From the NCBI GenBank assembly GCA_029863735.1, contig JAOTUT010000056.1, positions 1 to 7,938 of the forward strand: 7,938 nt of DNA. Direction: 5' to 3'. Below, in pieces: positions 5,445-7,938 of the stretch; the stretch's first letter is position 1, and every line of letters begins with the position of its first letter. The notes beneath the pieces were generated by a model. It did no database searches. It saw only the letters and a list, made by a program, of their open reading frames with translations, and was not told the DNA's origin. This DNA comes from Ignavibacteria bacterium. GTDB lineage: Bacteria; Bacteroidota; Ignavibacteria; Ignavibacteriales; Ignavibacteriaceae. Both the position numbers and the translations under genes were made by a program.

Positions 5445-7052
5445 ATGAATAAGCTAAGTCTTGTCACACTAATATTATTTTTACCTTTCAAGGTTTTGGC
5501 GCAGCAGTCTGAAACAGACTGGGATACTGTATTTGAAAAATCCAGATTCATTTCAACCGCAGATTACAACCAAACGATGGAATACTTTCAAAACCTTGAT
5601 AACAATTCTGAGTTTGCTGACTTACTTTCATTCGGTGTCTCACCGCAGGGGAGAGAACTAAAATATCTTCTTGTTACAAATGAAAATCTGGCAGACGAGA
5701 AAATGTCACCTCAATCGAGAAGAAAAGAATTGGCGAAGCCAACCATACTAATAATTAATGGAATACATTCCGGCGAAATTGAAGGCAAAGATGCTTCGAT
5801 GATTTTATTAAGGGAGATTCTTATCACAAAAGAAAAAGAGTATCTACTCGATAGTGTCAATATAATTGTTGTTCCAATCTTCAATGTTGACGGACACGAA
5901 CGGAAAGGTAAATATAATCGCATCAATCAGAATGGTCCTGATGAAATGGGATGGAGAACTACTGCACAAAATTTAAATTTAAATCGTGACTGGATGAAAG
6001 CCGATGCCCCTGAAATGCAGGCAATGTTAAATTTGGTCAATCGATATGTTCCAGATTTTGTTGTCGATACTCACACAACAGACGGTGCAGATTATCAATA
6101 CACAGTTACTTATTCTGTTGAATGGTCAAAAAATATTTATTCAAAAACAGCTGATTGGCTGGGTAAAAAGTTTGCACCATTTCTTGAAAATGGTGTTGAG
6201 GAAAAAGGCTTCCTGATTTTTCCATATATTTATTTGAAGGAGTGGGATAAAGGTCTCGACGCGGGATTGATTTACTGGTCTGCAACTCCAAGATTTTCTT
6301 CCGGATATTTTGCAATTTGGAACAGACCTATGCTACTGGTTGAAACTCATATGCTAAAACCATACAAGGATAGAGTATACTCCACTAAAGCTGTTCTGGA
6401 AACAACAATGGAATTTATTTTTAATAATTCCACAATGTTGAGGGAATTAAATAGAGAAGCCGATATTCAAACAACTAAACTTTATAAAGAGGATAAATAT
6501 CTTCCGATAGCTTTTAGTAATACTGAAAAATATGAAATGAAAAACTTTAAAGGATACGACTACTATTGGGATTCATCAGAAGTTTCAGGAACGAAAAAGC
6601 TTGTAGACACAAAAAATAAAAAGGAATTCGAAGTAAAATATTTTGATGATATAATTGTTACCGATTCAATTAAAGTTGCAAAAGGTTATTACATTCCACC
6701 CGAATATTCTTTTTTGGTTGACAGGCTTAAACTGCATGGAATAGACCCATCTTTCCTCCTCAGTGAAAGCAGCAAGGTTATTGTTACTAGATATAAATTT
6801 AAAGATGTGAAATTTTCAGAAACTCCTTACGAAGGAAGGCAGACTGTAACTTTTAATTATGATATATATTCGGAAGAAGTAATCATTCCTGAAGGCAGTT
6901 ATTTTTATTTAACAAACCAACGAGCTGCAAGAATTTTAACTCATTTGTTGGAGCCAAAATCTGCCGATTCATTTTTTCAGTGGGGGTTTATGAACCAGAT
7001 CTTTGAGCAGAAAGAATATTATGAAGATTATGTTATGGAAAAAATGGCATAA
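5445..7052 (+). CDS. Secreted M14-family zinc carboxypeptidase, C-terminus cut by an in-frame stop
   Basis: The 535-residue product begins with a Sec signal peptide (MNKLSLVTLILFLPFKVLA, likely cleaved after Ala19), so it should act in the periplasm or outside. The M14 metallocarboxypeptidase domain spans roughly residues 40-330. Zinc ligands are His108 and Glu111 in NGIHSGEIEGK and His210 in VVDTHTTDG. NLNRDW (178-183) supplies the Asn-Arg pair that binds the substrate carboxylate. Glu300 in LLVETHMLKPYKDR is the likely catalytic base. The catalytic set is therefore complete. Residues from about 330 form an additional C-terminal region of unknown role. Translation stops at TAA 7050-7052, but the same frame continues as plausible protein to 7217, so the ancestral product was probably about 590 residues. 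No Shine-Dalgarno precedes the ATG. Substrate specificity (peptide, amidated or peptidoglycan-type) cannot be told. Confidence 0.88.
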   Translation: MNKLSLVTLILFLPFKVLAQQSETDWDTVFEKSRFISTADYNQTMEYFQNLDNNSEFADLLSFGVSPQGRELKYLLVTNENLADEKMSPQSRRKELAKPTILIINGIHSGEIEGKDASMILLREILITKEKEYLLDSVNIIVVPIFNVDGHERKGKYNRINQNGPDEMGWRTTAQNLNLNRDWMKADAPEMQAMLNLVNRYVPDFVVDTHTTDGADYQYTVTYSVEWSKNIYSKTADWLGKKFAPFLENGVEEKGFLIFPYIYLKEWDKGLDAGLIYWSATPRFSSGYFAIWNRPMLLVETHMLKPYKDRVYSTKAVLETTMEFIFNNSTMLRELNREADIQTTKLYKEDKYLPIAFSNTEKYEMKNFKGYDYYWDSSEVSGTKKLVDTKNKKEFEVKYFDDIIVTDSIKVAKGYYIPPEYSFLVDRLKLHGIDPSFLLSESSKVIVTRYKFKDVKFSETPYEGRQTVTFNYDIYSEEVIIPEGSYFYLTNQRAARILTHLLEPKSADSFFQWGFMNQIFEQKEYYEDYVMEKMA

Positions 7053-7217
7053 GAGACGCTTGCAAATGATCCTGAATTAAAAAAAGAATTTGATGAAAAG
7101 TTAAGTACAGATGAAGAGTTTAGAAGTAATCCACAAGCAAGATTAGATTTCTTTTATTACAGATCACCTTATCCTGATAAGCAACTGAATGTTTATCCCA
7201 TCCTGCGAGTAGAATAA
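7053..7217 (+). pseudogene. In-frame remnant of the M14 peptidase C-terminus beyond the premature stop
   Basis: After the TAA at 7050-7052 the M14 frame stays open for 54 codons and ends at TAA 7215-7217. The translation is charged and well composed: ETLANDPELKKEFDEKL, then STDEEFRSNPQARLDFFYYR, then SPYPDKQLNVYPILRVE. The end (RLDFFYYRSPYPD, VYP) reads like the normal finish of long M14 proteins of this type as I recall them. No ATG occurs in frame in the segment and there is no ribosome binding site, so it is not an independent gene. A single G-to-T change turning GAA (Glu) into TAA would explain it. Confidence 0.75.
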
Positions 7218-7283
7218 AGCACTCTTCAAAAAAATGTAGTAAATTTCGGAAAGCAATTATCAAGAATATTCATTCTTTATTTT

Positions 7284-7292
7284 AAAGAGGAG
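7284..7292 (+). promoter_or_regulatory. Strong ribosome binding site of fumC
   Basis: AAAGAGGAG ends seven bases before the ATG at 7300 and is the best Shine-Dalgarno in the window. An AT-rich hairpin, AAGAAT (7262-7267) with ATTCTT (7272-7277) and loop ATTC, lies just upstream and could mark the end of the M14 transcript, although its T-tract is interrupted. Confidence 0.7.
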
Positions 7293-7299
7293 TACTAAA

Positions 7300-7938
7300 A
7301 TGGATTATAGAATTGAGAAAGATACAATGGGTGAGGTTAAAGTACCTGCAGATAAGTATTGGGGCGCGCAGACTCAAAGATCAAAAGAAAATTTTAAAAT
7401 TGGTGGCGATAAAATGCCTGTTGAAATTATCCGGGCTTTTGGAATTCTAAAAAAAGCTGCTGCTCTTACCAACGCTGAATTAGGTGTATTACCCGCAGAA
7501 AAAGCAAAAATAATCAGTCAGGTTTGTGATGAAATAATTGGAGGGAAATTAGAAGAACATTTTCCACTGGTTGTATGGCAAACAGGTTCCGGTACTCAAT
7601 CTAATATGAACGTGAATGAAGTAATAGCTAACCGGGCACATGTTTTACTTGGCGGAAAACTCGGAGAGGGAAAACATTTTATACATCCCAATGATGATGT
7701 GAATAAATCTCAATCTTCAAATGACACATTTCCAACGGCAATGCATATCGCTGCCTGTGATGTACTTACTCATGTGACCATTCCCGGGGTTACTAAACTT
7801 CTAAATACGCTGAAAAAAAAGGCTGAGGAATTTAAAGATGTAATTAAAATAGGCAGGACACATTTGATGGATGCAACCCCTCTGACCTTGGGTCAGGAAT
7901 TTTCGGGATTTGCTGCAATTGTAGAACACGGATTAAGA
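7300..7938 (+). CDS. fumC: Class II fumarate hydratase, N-terminal part (runs off the window)
   Basis: The first 213 residues of a class II fumarase are visible, a bit under half of the roughly 465 usual in the family. The enzyme interconverts fumarate and L-malate in the TCA cycle without an iron-sulfur cluster and acts as a cytosolic homotetramer. Visible motifs are [12 protein letters not shown] (17-28), GSGTQSNMN (96-104), [20 protein letters not shown] (129-148) and [16 protein letters not shown] (185-200). His188 corresponds to the active-site histidine of E. coli FumC. The GSSxxPxKxNP signature lies beyond the window edge. Aspartase shares the fold, but the [12 protein letters not shown] and HLMDATP segments favour fumarase. 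The ATG is fixed by the strong Shine-Dalgarno. The gene begins 82 bases after the end of the M14 frame, and no functional link between the two is apparent. Confidence 0.93.
   Translation, partial: MDYRIEKDTMGEVKVPADKYWGAQTQRSKENFKIGGDKMPVEIIRAFGILKKAAALTNAELGVLPAEKAKIISQVCDEIIGGKLEEHFPLVVWQTGSGTQSNMNVNEVIANRAHVLLGGKLGEGKHFIHPNDDVNKSQSSNDTFPTAMHIAACDVLTHVTIPGVTKLLNTLKKKAEEFKDVIKIGRTHLMDATPLTLGQEFSGFAAIVEHGLR

Noticed and set aside
5711..6315. Two minus-strand open frames inside the M14 gene
   Set aside because: They are antisense to the zinc-binding region and show no independent coding evidence.
7050..7052. Selenocysteine or pyrrolysine decoding of the M14 internal stop
   Set aside because: The codon is TAA, whereas those systems use TGA and TAG; no adjacent recoding hairpin is evident.

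Overview
The window is an AT-rich bacterial chromosome segment. The skew toward A/T codons, the mix of genes with and without Shine-Dalgarno sites, the TTG and GTG starts and the secreted M14 peptidase would suit the Bacteroidota/Ignavibacteria neighbourhood. That placement is an impression from style and gene content, not a proven assignment. Most genes are ordinary metabolism or transport.

Layout. Bases 3-320 hold the 3' end of an unrecognised gene with one membrane-like segment. Bases 452-1345 (+) encode an EamA/DMT-type membrane transporter that starts at TTG. It converges, with a 2-base gap, on a minus-strand block. Read in transcription order, that block is: a small TerB-like helical protein (5086-4673, GTG start), L-threonine 3-dehydrogenase tdh (4515-3481), a GIY-YIG nuclease (3417-3127), glycine C-acetyltransferase kbl (3061-1871) and a macro-domain hydrolase (1857-1348). 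Tdh and Kbl form the two-step route from threonine to glycine plus acetyl-CoA. The macro-domain gene follows kbl by 13 bases and is probably co-transcribed. A 358-base gene-free AT-rich stretch then separates the divergent secreted M14 zinc carboxypeptidase (5445-7052, +). Last is class II fumarase fumC (7300 to the window edge, +, incomplete), which has a strong ribosome binding site.

Two things stand out. First, the GIY-YIG gene lies in the tdh-kbl spacer between two inverted, hairpin-forming copies of one repeat type. The outer ends are perfect 8-base inverted repeats (TGTCATTC at 3096-3103, GAATGACA at 3465-3472). Removing that 377-base unit would leave a 42-base tdh-kbl spacer, so it looks like a compact inserted element carrying its own nuclease. 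Second, the M14 peptidase reading frame is cut by one in-frame TAA at 7050-7052, and the same frame then stays open for 54 more sense codons of plausible protein before a second TAA at 7215-7217. This indicates a recent nonsense mutation, a sequence error, or less likely readthrough.
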